A stretch of 14,453 bases of DNA from Chromera velia (GCA_018398765.1 JAHBMJ010000069.1:43379-57831); one strand, 5' to 3'; shown: positions 1 through 8,670, numbered from the stretch's first letter. Notes: generated by a model not told the origin, from the sequence alone. A program made the numbers and translations.

Positions 1-15
1 GGGGGGGGGGGGGGG
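1..15. repeat. Poly-G run at window edge
   Basis: Fifteen G in a row, followed by a short GA run to about base 24. On the minus strand this is poly-C just beyond the last readable part of the split gene. It could be a real homopolymer or an assembly edge artefact; the sequence alone cannot say. Confidence 0.8.
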
Positions 16-241
16 AGAGAGAGACAGGCAAGACTTTGGCCTTTGCATTCTCGAAAAATTGCGTGTCATAAAGACCCATCCCATCCTCCTGATTGCTCCT
101 CGCTCGATCTGTCTCTTTTTCTGTCTGTGTCTCTGCATGTGGGAGTTTGTCACACTTCCTCTCTTCTCCCGGAAGGCAGGCACGCTTGTGACACACGGCT
201 TGCAGGACTTTGCCCTCCCGTCGTAATTGGGACCACACCGG
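1..241 (-). CDS. Probable exon 4 (partial) of split minus-strand gene
   Basis: On the minus strand the CT-rich intron ends ATCAGTCAG, and an open frame in phase 0 starts at 241 with Pro-Val-Trp-Ser-Gln-Leu. It stays open to the window edge, about 80 codons. The first half (LRREGKVLQAVCHKRACLPG) mixes charged, hydrophobic and Cys residues as a folded domain would; the rest is Gln/Glu/Thr/Arg-rich. I do not recognise a family. The same intron offers another acceptor four bases upstream (ATCAG), whose frame stops at 150-152 and would make a short terminal exon. I prefer the first because the protein looks more natural and the phase matches exon 3. A donor inside this stretch is also possible, so the end is uncertain. 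Confidence 0.35.
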
Positions 242-247
242 CTGACT

Positions 248-251
<4 letters not shown>

Positions 252-297
<46 letters not shown>

Positions 298-345
298 GAA
301 ACAGACAGAGAGAGAGAGAGAGAGAGACAGAGAGAGAGAGAGAGA
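252..345. repeat. (GA)n / (CAGA)n microsatellite inside intron 3
   Basis: Interrupted GA dinucleotides with a short CAGA block at 281-296. On the minus strand it is almost pure CT and fills nearly all of the proposed 109-bp intron (242-350), between a strong donor (GAT then GTAAGT) and the acceptor at 242. It may serve as the polypyrimidine tract. The six-frame translations of this stretch (Arg-Glu or Ser-Leu repeats) are not genes. Confidence 0.9.
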
Positions 346-350
346 CTTAC

Positions 351-410
351 ATCGTCAGAGCCGTACTTGAAACCGTGTTGCGCCCATACGCCTGTGAGGG
401 GAGGTGCCGG
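351..410 (-). CDS. Probable exon 3 of split minus-strand gene
   Basis: Twenty codons bounded on the minus strand by a pyrimidine-rich stretch ending TGTCCGCAG and by a textbook donor, GTAAGT. The exon is phase 0 at both ends and reads PAPPLTGVWAQHGFKYGSDD. An alternative acceptor 18 bases further in (CCTCACAG) gives a shorter exon in the same frame if exon 2 ends in phase 1. The segment from VWAQ on is the same either way. No family recognised. Confidence 0.45.
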
Positions 411-854
411 CTGCGGACAGGGAGAGACAGCGAGGGAAGTAAGGGAAGTAAGAGAGGGGATAGAATGGAAGAACCGACGAGCCAGAGACAATAACAGACG
501 ATATGCACGATGATCTCTTCTTTCCGAAAAAAGAAAAAATCACGCGGGGTTGCAGCTTTCTTCTTTCGCACGAATCTTCTCATCTCACCCCCCTCCGTAC
601 ACCCTCTCTTCCACCTTCTCTCCATGCGTCCAAAGCACAGTTGTTGATCTGATCTTCCAATTTTCAACTCCCCTGAACTTCCATCTGGACTCGCTGATCG
701 GCTCTTCTTCTCTTTCTTGCCTTGGTGGCTTCATTTCCACCGCCCACGCGCACAATCTTCCTCGTCCTGCCCTCCCCCCCTCAGATTGGAGAGAACCCCC
801 TGTCTGGTTACCCGATCTGTCGATCCTTCCTTCATTCATTTGACGCATGCTGAC

Positions 855-965
855 CTGATTTCCGATTTTGAGGGACTTGACGGCCTCCTCCAGTTCTCGT
901 TTTTGTTGCAACACGTGCTCCTTCTCTTCGCCAGAGAGAAACTCAATGCTGGCCGCCATTGCAAA
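855..965 (-). CDS. Probable exon 2 of split minus-strand gene (coiled-coil-like)
   Basis: On the minus strand a run of CCTT repeats and other pyrimidines ends GTGAGCAG. An open frame of 37 codons follows in phase 0, up to the donor CAG/GTCAGC. It starts FAMAASIEFLSGEEKE and continues through a Glu/Lys/Leu-rich helix likely to be a short coiled coil. A second possible donor (GTAACC) would extend the exon to 812 and end it in phase 1, pairing with the alternative acceptor of exon 3. The in-frame Met at codon 3 could instead be a start codon, but a phase-0 join to exon 1 works without special assumptions. Confidence 0.45.
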
Positions 966-1582
966 CTGCTCACACGACACGAGAGGGCACCGGGAGCAAT
1001 AGAAAGGAAGGAAGGAAGGATCACATAAAATGAAAGACAAAACACAAAAAAGTTATCTCTGGGCGCGCAAGCAAAGTATGGCTAGTGAGTGAAAAGAGGG
1101 AAAGGATGGGGAACAAACCCATAGAGAATGGGAATATCGAGAGTCATCAGATAAACTAAGCGTGCGTCAAAGAAATGATGTGAAGGGAAGGAAGGAAGGA
1201 AGAACCGAGATGGAGAGGGTATGTGAATGGCGTAGAAGAAAGGACGTCCCAAGAAAGGCTGATGGCGGCATCACACGGAGGCCAGATATGACCGATCGAA
1301 GACTTTTGCGGAGGGGAAAGCAAGAAGATCCCTCGAGAAACCGCAGAGAAAGGGAGGCAGAAGAGGCAGGAAGACAGCAGGACCTTGAGGAACAAAAGGC
1401 AAATCGAGGGAGAAACGAACAATTTATCGAACCAGAAAGCCAGGCAGACTATACGGCTTCGTGGACAAACATGCATATGGACAGACACAAAGAAGAACAG
1501 ATAGACAGAGATATGGTCGGACAAGACTACATGTTTATTCTTTTCCTCTAATTCTTCTCATGCACACAGCAGATAAAGCAAG

Positions 1583-1586
<4 letters not shown>

Positions 1587-1666
<80 letters not shown>

Positions 1667-1667
1667 G
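1587..1667. repeat. (GA)n microsatellite
   Basis: About 80 bases of GA dinucleotides with a few AAG, GGG and CAGA interruptions. It lies inside proposed intron 1 of the minus-strand gene, where it reads as (CT)n. Confidence 0.92.
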
Positions 1668-1702
1668 AATGGACAGAGAGGCAGGCAGTTTGACAAATTT
1701 TG

Positions 1703-1703
1703 C

Positions 1704-1739
<36 letters not shown>

Positions 1740-1845
1740 CGACAGACAGAGAGACAGACAGACCGACAGACAGACAGAGAGACAGACAGACAGACAGACC
1801 GACCGACCGACCGACCGACCGACCGACAGACAGACACAGACAGAC

Positions 1846-1914
<69 letters not shown>

Positions 1915-1915
1915 G
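1703..1915. repeat. (CAGA)n tetranucleotide array with (GACC)n core
   Basis: About 210 bases of CAGA repeats with scattered GAGA interruptions. Near the middle (1797-1827) the unit changes to GACC, one base different from GACA, as expected from a point mutation that then spread by slippage. The period of 4 stays open in several frames, giving spurious Thr-Asp-Arg-Gln or Cys-Leu-Ser-Val translations that should not be annotated as proteins. Confidence 0.93.
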
Positions 1916-2164
1916 ATTCGGGTGAGTTGGGATTTCGGTCGGGTAGATTTTGGTCGGGGCGTATTCGTGCATGAGGTAGAATGAGGTCGAAAGGAGGGAA
2001 AGAGCGTATGAGAAGAGGTGGGGACTCCATGCAGCTCAGAGTGAGCTGAGCCCATTGCTTCAGAAGTGTTTTGGGACACGGCGCAAAATAGCATTTGAAG
2101 TTTGGGTACATGCAGGAGACGAGGGCATAGCTGAGAGGACAGGGGTGTGGTCATGCAGACTGAC

Positions 2165-2638
2165 GATTGCGCTTTCCATGATTGCAATGGCTCTCGCTTT
2201 CGATAGATCCCCGTCCTCCCCCTCTCCTACGTTCCCATCAGCCACAGACACAGCATCACCCTCACCCAATCCCAAGACCCCCCCCTCTTCCCCACTCTTC
2301 TCTGGCGCCTCCCCCCCTTCCCCTGAAGGGGCTGGACCGTCACCGCCTGCCGGCTCCCCTTCGTCATCTTCTGCCCCCACACCCAATAAACCATCGTCAA
2401 CTGCCCCACCCGCCTCATCAACGTTCTTATCGCCTTTATCGTCCGACGCTCCTGCCTTCTCAGCCTCATCAGACTTCCCTTCCTCCTTCTTTGCCGCAGT
2501 TGTCGCTTCCTTCTCCTTCTCCTTATCCTTTGTGTCCCCTGCTAAACCGCCCATCCAGGCCTTCCCGGTCTCTGTTTTAAAGTCCGTACCGTGTCCATCA
2601 CCTCCGTTGGCCTTCTCGTTCGCTTCTAAGCCAAACAT
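2165..2638 (-). CDS. Exon 1 of split gene: acidic Gly/Glu/Asp/Ala/Lys-rich protein, unknown
   Basis: The minus-strand frame opens with ATG at 2638, seven codons after an in-frame TGA, so the start is well defined. The first 158 residues are low-complexity and acidic. Residues 1-30 are mixed (MFGLEANEK, a Trp near 28), 35-75 are Lys/Glu/Asp-rich, 76-145 are Gly/Glu/Asp-rich, and 146-158 become helical (KARAIAIMESAI). A GTCAGT donor follows in phase 0 and joins the phase-0 exon 2; without splicing the frame would run only to 2060. The protein looks disordered at its N-terminus with a small helical or Cys-bearing region downstream. I recognise no family. The plus strand is also open here (2055-2819, Pro/Ser-rich), but that mirrors the acidic frame and lacks matching splice structure. 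The start codon lies 813 bp from that of the divergent thiolase gene. Confidence 0.5.
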
Positions 2639-3451
2639 GTTGGTCCCACTTCTCAGTCAGGAGAATATGAGCACGAAGGATGACTGGTCCTTCCCTCTTT
2701 CTATGTGCCTGTCAGACCTAGGCCGACAAGTGGGCAAAGCGAGTTTCTCTTGTATCCACTGCTTTCGAGGAAGACGGACAGCAGCAAGTACCCGCCACTT
2801 TGACCTTTGCAGCGACTGAATACGAAGAATGCTCTTCCAGCGTGCCTAGCTGGAAACACGGTCAGGACAACAGACGCCCCTTTGCGAAGAGACCATTCCG
2901 TCTTCAACAGCCGTCACTTTGAGTTCTGAAAGGGGAAAACCTGTGAAGACATTCGAACGCAAGACCCTGCTCACACCTTGTCCAAACCTGCTTTCTCCTT
3001 CAGGAGGGACCATGCACGGTGTTATCCTTTTCATCGAACTATATATAGCTGGCTTCAAGCTAGCTGTATAGCATGCATGCATGCATAATTTTTTGTACTT
3101 AATTATATATAATTGATTGCTGCATGTATATATCGTTTTTTTTTTTTTTTTTTTTTTCAAAAAACGACTTAACATATACAAGTAAAATGGCCCCGGAAAC
3201 CGGCCAATGCTTGGGGGGCGCATAACTTAATTGATTCGTAAAAAATCGATTGCAAATTAGTCGGCTCATGCAGTGTGCATATGCTCCGTCTCCGTGCAGC
3301 TATATAGTGGGATGCACGCGTCTCTGAAGAGTTGAGAGATCGAGTTGTCTGCTCCTTGCATGCGCGGAGAGTGCACGGATCGAATGTCTCTGTGTTCACA
3401 AGAAGTCTTGTCGAAACAGTCGTGACAGCATAGAACGTCAACCTTGAAACA
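2639..3451. other. Divergent intergenic region between the split gene and thiolase
   Basis: No convincing gene. It should hold the 5' untranslated regions and promoters of both flanking genes. The part next to the split gene (to about 3030) is of ordinary composition. From about 3040 to 3260 it is AT-rich, with an imperfect hairpin at 3043-3070 around GCTGGCTT/AAGCTAGC, a (GCAT)4 run at 3071-3086, AT-rich alternating sequence, and a T run. A 68-codon minus frame at 2701-2907 begins MKTEWSLRKG but lacks support and is probably leader sequence. Confidence 0.6.
3136..3157. repeat. 22-base T homopolymer with inverted flanks
   Basis: Twenty-two T preceded by TCG and followed by CAAAAAACGA, so the right flank can fold back on the left end of the run (TCGTTTTTT against AAAAAACGA). 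It could be slippage, or the poly(A) tail of a minus-strand retroposed fragment. No recognisable retroposon body is seen next to it. Confidence 0.85.
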
Positions 3452-4675
3452 ATGTTCAGGAGCGTGAGTGCCCGAGCTCCCTTCCTTCCTCGGGAAGTGG
3501 TCATTGTGGGAGCTTCCCGCACCCCCATCGGAAGTTTCTTGGGGTCTCTGTCTTCTCTCTCTGCCCCCCAGCTCGGCAGCATGGCCATCAAGGCTGCGCT
3601 GGTGAAGGCAGGAATTGAGGCTGATCAGGTGGAGGGTGTGATTTTGGGTCATGTCCTCCAGGGGGGATGCGGCCAGGCCCCGGCCAGACAGGCGTCTCTC
3701 TTCGCAGACGTGCCCAAGAAAGTTGACGTCATGTCTGTCAACAAAGTCTGTGCCTCTGGGCTGAAGTCCGTGTCCCTTGCTGCCCAGTCCATCGCGCTTG
3801 GACATTCGGATGTTATGGTTGCGGGGGGGATGGAGTCGATGTCCAACGCTCCCTACCTGATCCGGAAAGTGAGGGGGGCGGGGTTCAAGTATGGGCATGA
3901 GAAACTGGATGATATGCTCCTTCTTGATGGTCTTTGGGATGTGTACAACAATATCCACATGGGCATGTGCGCAGAGAAGACAGCCAAGGACCTGAGCATC
4001 TCCAGGGGTGAGCAGGATGAATTCGCGATTGAGTCCTACAAAAGAGCTGCAGATGCGTGGTCCTCCGGGGTGATGGAGAGAGAGGTCACCCCTGTGAAGA
4101 TTCCCACAGGAAAAAAGGGGGACTCCCCCTTTGTGACAGTGGAGAGAGATGAAGAGTACTCAAAGCTGAAGTTGGACAAAGTCGCATCCCTCAAGCCCGC
4201 ATTCGACAAAGAGGGCACAGTCACTGCCGCTAACGCCTCGAAAATGAACGATGGTGCTGCGGCAGTTGTGCTGATGTCCGCAGAGAAGGCGAGAGAGCAT
4301 GGGGTGAGGCCTCTCGCCCGTATCATCTCCTTTGCAGATGCGGCAATTGACCCGATTGACTTTCCCATCGCCCCCGTTCAGGCTGTGAAGAACGCTTTGA
4401 AATACGCTGACCTTCACTCCGTGGACTTTCACGAAATCAATGAGGCCTTCTCCGCAGTTACGTTGGCCAACATGAAGCTGGGGGGGGTGGACCACAGCCG
4501 TGTGAATGTGCACGGAGGAGCGGTTGCGTTGGGGCATCCGATTGGTGCGTCTGGGTGCCGCATTCTTGTGAGTTTGTTGAATATTCTGGACTCCAGGGGA
4601 GGGTTGACGGGTTGCGCCTCGATCTGCAACGGGGGTGGGGGTGCGACCGCACTGGTTGTGGAAAGGTGCACTTAG
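3452..4675 (+). CDS. ACAT1: Acetyl-CoA acetyltransferase (acetoacetyl-CoA thiolase), mitochondrial type
   Basis: A 407-residue intact thiolase with no introns. It condenses two acetyl-CoA to acetoacetyl-CoA, or runs in reverse (EC 2.3.1.9), for ketone-body, isoleucine or isoprenoid metabolism. Residues 1-15 (MFRSVSARAPFLPRE) are Arg/Ser-rich with no acid before Glu15, typical of a mitochondrial presequence. The thiolase N-domain starts at VVIVGASRTPIGSF. The nucleophile is Cys100 in VCASGLKS. NEAF is at 330-333, His362 is in GGAVALGHPIGASG, and the second catalytic Cys392 is in ICNGGGGATA. The stretches TVTAANASKMNDGAAA and PIDFPIAP are typical of the mitochondrial ACAT1 branch rather than peroxisomal 3-ketoacyl thiolases. 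Length matches the family (about 390-430). The ATG used gives the presequence. The symbol is by homology to the animal gene. It is divergent from the split gene and lies 1 kb upstream of the retrotransposon. Confidence 0.96.
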   Translation: MFRSVSARAPFLPREVVIVGASRTPIGSFLGSLSSLSAPQLGSMAIKAALVKAGIEADQVEGVILGHVLQGGCGQAPARQASLFADVPKKVDVMSVNKVCASGLKSVSLAAQSIALGHSDVMVAGGMESMSNAPYLIRKVRGAGFKYGHEKLDDMLLLDGLWDVYNNIHMGMCAEKTAKDLSISRGEQDEFAIESYKRAADAWSSGVMEREVTPVKIPTGKKGDSPFVTVERDEEYSKLKLDKVASLKPAFDKEGTVTAANASKMNDGAAAVVLMSAEKAREHGVRPLARIISFADAAIDPIDFPIAPVQAVKNALKYADLHSVDFHEINEAFSAVTLANMKLGGVDHSRVNVHGGAVALGHPIGASGCRILVSLLNILDSRGGLTGCASICNGGGGATALVVERCT

Positions 4676-5695
4676 ACTGAGCGTTCACGTGCATGCATGC
4701 GTGCGTAGGGGCGTGAATGGAAAAGAGAACTAACTCAACTGAACTGAATGACGAGGGACGTCAAAGCACTCGGGGGATTCTCTGAAGAAAAACATGCAGG
4801 GGGACCGGGTTGCTTGCAGATCGGGGAAGCTGTATGTGGCCGCTTCCTCTACCTGTGGGCACGAAGGATCGAGCAGAGAGTAGCAAACAAGAAAAATGAA
4901 AAGAAAGAAGAGAGACATAAAAGATTGAAAAGAAAGATGCGCTAGAAGATGCGGCTATCGATCAAGTCGCCGTTTGAATTTGGATCAACTGCATCGCGAT
5001 TCGAGTCATTCGACAACAAAACCCGATTCCGTTACGCGAATTAAATGATAGTCCGAATATATATATACCCTAGCGTATACCACTGGTAGCAACTTACATT
5101 ATGATGGGCCTTGGTGGCTTAAAATCAACATAGAAAATGTAAAAAAAAAAAGAGTGGAATAAAGGATTTAATATCTTTTTTCTTGTCAATTTCTAATTTA
5201 TCTTATATTTTTAACTTCAAGTTTATGTTTCAAATCATGAATCATAAGATAAACAACAATTTAAATTTTATCGCGTTAACTGTCTAATTATAAGTCTAGT
5301 CATAAGTTTTAATTTGTTTTCTAGATCAAAGAACGAATGCGATGCATGACACCATGCGTTCAGTTATAAGCCTTCGTATACTGCATGTATATGCAGGCCG
5401 TACTATAGTAACTATGCAGGGACGTGCTGATACACCATGCTATAAACACCAGAACCTACATTGACCAGGGAATTTAATCCTAGATTTGATCCCAATAAGT
5501 AATAACTAGACTACTAGTTCTACTACTGGCACCTAAACTACTTATACAGTATGGTTAGGAAAAACCAAATTAATTTGGTTACGGCCGTCCGGTAATCACA
5601 TTTATGGGTACGGTAGTAAGTTGGGGTAGAGGTACCATGGTAATGGTAGTATAGGGGGTTTTCCTAATAATTTTACGTTTTTCAATAAAAAAATT
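4676..5695. other. Gene-free region, AT-rich in its second half
   Basis: The first 350 bp should hold the thiolase 3' untranslated region. A short GCATGCATGCGTGCGT run lies at 4691-4706, and an open frame at 4748-4945 ends in a Lys/Arg-rich stretch that looks like translated AGAAA-rich DNA, not a gene. From about 5040 the DNA becomes AT-rich, with TATATATA at 5057-5066, an A run near 5140, and AATAAA at 5158-5163, rather distant for the thiolase poly(A) signal. No protein-like frame and no RNA gene recognised. Confidence 0.65.
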
Positions 5696-5912
5696 AGAAC
5701 GGCGCAATGCGTGCGCGAATATTTGCAAACGTGCAGAAATAAAATAAAATAAAATGTATGCATGCAAAAGCATGTTTGAGACAATTCAAATTGACGTCCA
5801 TGCATTCGTAGTCAATGCAAGACGCAAAAGCAGACAAAGACTACTCTGGGCAACTGCCAAAGGTTTCGTAAGAAGTAGATCTTCATGTCTAGAGCGCTAG
5901 CTCTTTCTGCTA
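5696..5912 (+). repeat. 5' LTR of the Copia-type element
   Basis: This 217-bp stretch matches 11289-11516 throughout, starting AGAACGGCGCAATGCG and ending AGCTCTTTCTGCTA. I count 13 substitutions, all transitions, plus insertions of 2 bp and 9 bp in the other copy. The ends are not the usual TG...CA. Near the 3' end is a short hairpin, AGAGC-GCTA-GCTCT. No primer binding site beginning TGG is obvious immediately downstream. Confidence 0.85.
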
Positions 5913-6056
5913 GTGCTCTCTGCATGCGGGCAAAGACCTGTCCCGTATTCTCTTATCCAGAGACTTAACTGATAGAGAGCTTAGTCTGCTTCCCTCTCTC
6001 TATCGCTGCTAACCTTTGGCTTGTGATTCTGGGTTTCTCTGTGTGCTGCCAGAGGG

Positions 6057-7070
6057 ATGACAGAAGAAACAGGTTCCCGTCTTTACTTCCCAGTTCTGGG
6101 AGTAAAGGACAGTTTCAAAGGTTTCAAGCTGGACTACACTGCCATCTGCAAGGGTGACCCCGCTTTCAAGAAGCTGGGCAAGGATGAGCAGCTGTCAAAA
6201 GTTGCGACAGCCCTCTTCTGATCAGCAAAGGGGCATCCAGACTGCGGAGAGTAGGTGATCTCCTTGTTCAAGAAGGTAGATGCTCCTGAGTTCTCCAATG
6301 GGAACACCTCTGCCCCAGACACGGACTGGGACAAGTTCTGTACGGCCATGTGGGAGAGTATCAAAATCCTGCTAAAAAAGAAGGACAGAGAGAAGAAAGA
6401 GGCAGTGAAGGCAGAGTACACGGAGTTCTCGAAGTCGCTCATGTTTAACCGCATTTCCAAGTAGACTGTGAAGTGGGGGTTGATAGAACAAAGGATAGCC
6501 GAAGTGGGGGTAACGATCACAGATAAAGACAAGGCCACGCACCTTCTGAAGTCCATCTCCCGGCACTTGCCGTCCCTTCATGCCATCTTGAAGATGACAA
6601 TGGATGCAGCCGACCAAGAGGATCTAAAAAAGATCCTTGACAAACTGAAAGGCCTTCAGGAAACGCGGGAGGGAGATTTGTGGTCCTTGGTTGGTGATGC
6701 TCTCAGTAGGGGAGATGGCAGTGCCTTACCTACACAAACAGCAGCTAAGGGTCCAAAGGTAAAGGAAGAGTTTGCCGGTCTCGTTTCTATCGTGCAGCAG
6801 ACGGTGCAAGAGCAGCTCCGTCTCACAGGTTTCGTTAGCCCTGGAAACGTTCCTGCCCGGTCTTTAAACGGAAAGGGGAGAAAGGGGCAAAGCAGAGGAA
6901 GGAACTAAGGTGGCAGAGGGGGCTCTAGCGGCGTAGAAGGTACACAGGGAGGTCCTCCCAATCACGGAAGAGGTTCCCGCGATGCTTGTCCCAGATGTGC
7001 ATGCCCTGGTGGTCACGATGCGGGCTTCCCATGCCCTGCACAAACCCTGCGGCTACAAACCCTGCGGTAG
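6057..7070 (+). pseudogene. gag: gag of the Copia-type element (decayed), with zinc knuckle
   Basis: Gag would form the particle that packages element RNA. The frame starts with ATG at 6057 (MTEETGSRLYFPVLG), 145 bases after the 5' LTR. It runs without frameshift but is broken by TGA 6219, TAG 6252, TAG 6462 and TAA 6906, then ends at TAG 7068. The middle is helical (for example HLLKSISRHLPSLHAILKM near 6540), as in Copia gags, followed by a basic Gly/Arg-rich tail. A zinc-knuckle-like motif at 6987-7034 has spacing C-x2-C-x5-H-x5-C, looser than the canonical C-x2-C-x4-H-x4-C. Pol continues in the +1 frame from about 7048. Confidence 0.8.
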
Positions 7071-7215
7071 AAAGGGGCACGACGCGGCAGTTGCATGCAG
7101 GATAAGAAAGAGGGATGAAGAAAACAAGCAGCCGGGGGAGAGCAGACCGAGAGGGCCCTAAGGGTATGCAGGCCAGGTTGGAGGGGGACAGGAGTCATCC
7201 GAGCAAGGAATCCGT

Positions 7216-7500
7216 GTGTGTGACAGGATCACGGTCACGGACATGGCGTTTCTCTCCATCGGTGCATGTACGGGACAGACGAAACGTCTGTCTCCTCCGA
7301 TTGACAAGTTTATGACCGACACAGGTGCTACAGACAACATAGGCTCCACCCGCATGTTCGGACAGTATGTGATTGCGCATAAGCCGTCCACCCAAGATTT
7401 TGGACAGGCTTACAGAGACGCCTCTGCTGTGCAAACCGAAATGGAGTGCATAGTTGCCCTCCCAGTGACACTTCTGGAGGGGGAGCTAGACAACTGGTAG
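7216..7500 (+). pseudogene. Protease domain of pol
   Basis: The retropepsin active-site motif is Asp-Thr-Gly-Ala at 7318-7329, within FMTDTGATDNIGS. This aspartic protease works as a dimer to cut the gag-pol polyprotein. The catalytic Asp is intact. A TAG at 7498 interrupts pol just after LDNW. Confidence 0.75.
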
Positions 7501-7815
7501 CAACGCACAGACGAGCCACTCGTGATCCGCATGTGGCTGTCTAAAGATGACTCCGTCCATTCCTTTCTGTCCTCCGAAGTGATGAACAATAACAAAGCCG
7601 ATGCAGTCAACTCCCACTGCGTGTTTGAGGATATATGGGGGAGAAGGAAGAAAGTCAAAATTGACTACCCCAGGGGGGATGACAGATTTGCTGTTCCCAT
7701 GGTGTAGTTGCACCCCGAACGATTTCAGCATTTGGAGTTAGGAGGGGCGCATGGACTGGCAGCAGCCATGTCCGCAAACAGACACAGCCAGTGACTGAAG
7801 GAAGCCGACGAGGAG

Positions 7816-8670
7816 ACGTGCATAACTTGGCACAGAAGACTTATGCACCAAGGTAAGGAGAGGTTAGAAGAGGCCCTAAAAGAAGAAGGTCTTCGTATAA
7901 GTCATGCAGCGTGGCAGAAAGTCTATGCTGACTGTCATGTCTGTGAAAGGAGAAATGCAATCTTTCCGTCTCTCCATGCAGTTCCCGACCGCCGATTGTA
8001 AGTCACTTGGTTCGGACAGGTTGTCTACTGGGACCACTGGTTCATTAATAACAGTGGTGGCGTGGGAGGGAGGGGTGAGTACGCAGTCTCCTTCATGCTT
8101 GACTACTACACCGGCAAATGGGACATGATGGCAGGTGCCAACCATAAGGTGGAAGGCGACCTGGGCGCACACCTACTCAGATGGAAGGCACGCTACAGCA
8201 GCTTTCCCGAGTCTATTGAGGCAGACAAGGCGCAGGAGCTGTGGGCAGCGGGGAGGAAATGGTACATCGCCATAGTGCCAGCGCCACCGTATTGTTATGG
8301 TCTACACGGGGCGATTGACACTGTCACCCGCACAGCTTGAGTTCTAGTGCAGACTGCACTGGAAGAGCTGAACCTGCCAAAGGTCTTATATAAGCACGTG
8401 CTCGACGGCATTTGTGAGACCTGGAACAAGACCTACAACAAACAGATTGGCATAACTCCTACAGAGAAATATTTGGGCTTCCCACCCGTGCGGACGTTCA
8501 TGTTTGGAGATCAGGTTGTGATGAAAATAAATGAGAAGAGCTTGGAGCTGGCAGGGGTGGAGGTTACGTATCTCTACAAAGAAAATTCTCATCTTGCCAC
8601 TGTTTTCCGCAGAGCACCCATCTTGGGCAAGGGCACAGAGACCTACACTATGCTCGAAGTCCACCCAGCA
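7816..8670 (+). pseudogene. Integrase (HHCC zinc domain plus catalytic core) of pol
   Basis: The N-terminal zinc-binding domain has His at 7831 and 7846 (H-x4-H in WHRRLMHQ) and Cys at 7933 and 7942 (C-x2-C in DCHVCE). The catalytic core follows with Asp at 8032 (VYWDHWFI) and Asp at 8224 (IEADKAQEL). The third catalytic position, normally Glu, reads Asp at 8317 (HGAIDTVTRT), spaced 30 residues from the second acid rather than the usual 35 or so. Stops lie at 7999 and 8338. Further on, ITPTEKYLGFPP resembles the conserved post-core segment of Copia integrases (TPYE-like). Confidence 0.8.

Larger units (their letters stand above)
966..2164 (-). other. Proposed intron 1 of the split minus-strand gene
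   Basis: This 1.2-kb stretch would be bounded on the minus strand by GTCAGT (GT at 2164-2163) and the GCAG acceptor (AG at 967-966). The minus strand is strongly pyrimidine-rich and holds GGAA/TTCC repeats near 1005-1020 and 1187-1202, then two large microsatellites. Long open frames on both strands (for example 1162-1551 plus and 1156-1524 minus) are purine- or pyrimidine-biased translations with no protein-like character, so I call no gene here. A missed small exon cannot be excluded. Confidence 0.4.

Noticed and set aside
351-380. The motif GFKYG occurs both in exon 3 of the split gene and in thiolase
   Set aside because: Five residues only, with unrelated surroundings and no nucleotide similarity beyond the motif. 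Chance.
1703-1915. CRISPR-like array
   Set aside because: A continuous tetranucleotide microsatellite without spacers, in eukaryotic DNA.
1461-2187. Several long open frames on both strands across the GA and CAGA arrays
   Set aside because: They are translations of period-2 and period-4 repeats, which stay open in several frames at once. Flanking residues have no protein-like character.
2055-2819. A 254-codon plus-strand frame, Pro/Ser-rich, with a hydrophobic stretch near its start
   Set aside because: It is the antisense of the acidic exon 1. The minus frame has an in-frame stop just before its ATG and splice sites that join downstream exons in phase. I keep it only as an alternative.
3169-3958. 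Minus-strand frames of 140 and 230 codons overlapping the thiolase 5' end
   Set aside because: They are mostly antisense to an unmistakable thiolase and show no domain.
4748-4945. A 65-codon plus-strand frame after thiolase
   Set aside because: No motif; the second half is translated AGAAA-rich DNA, and it falls in the probable 3' untranslated region.
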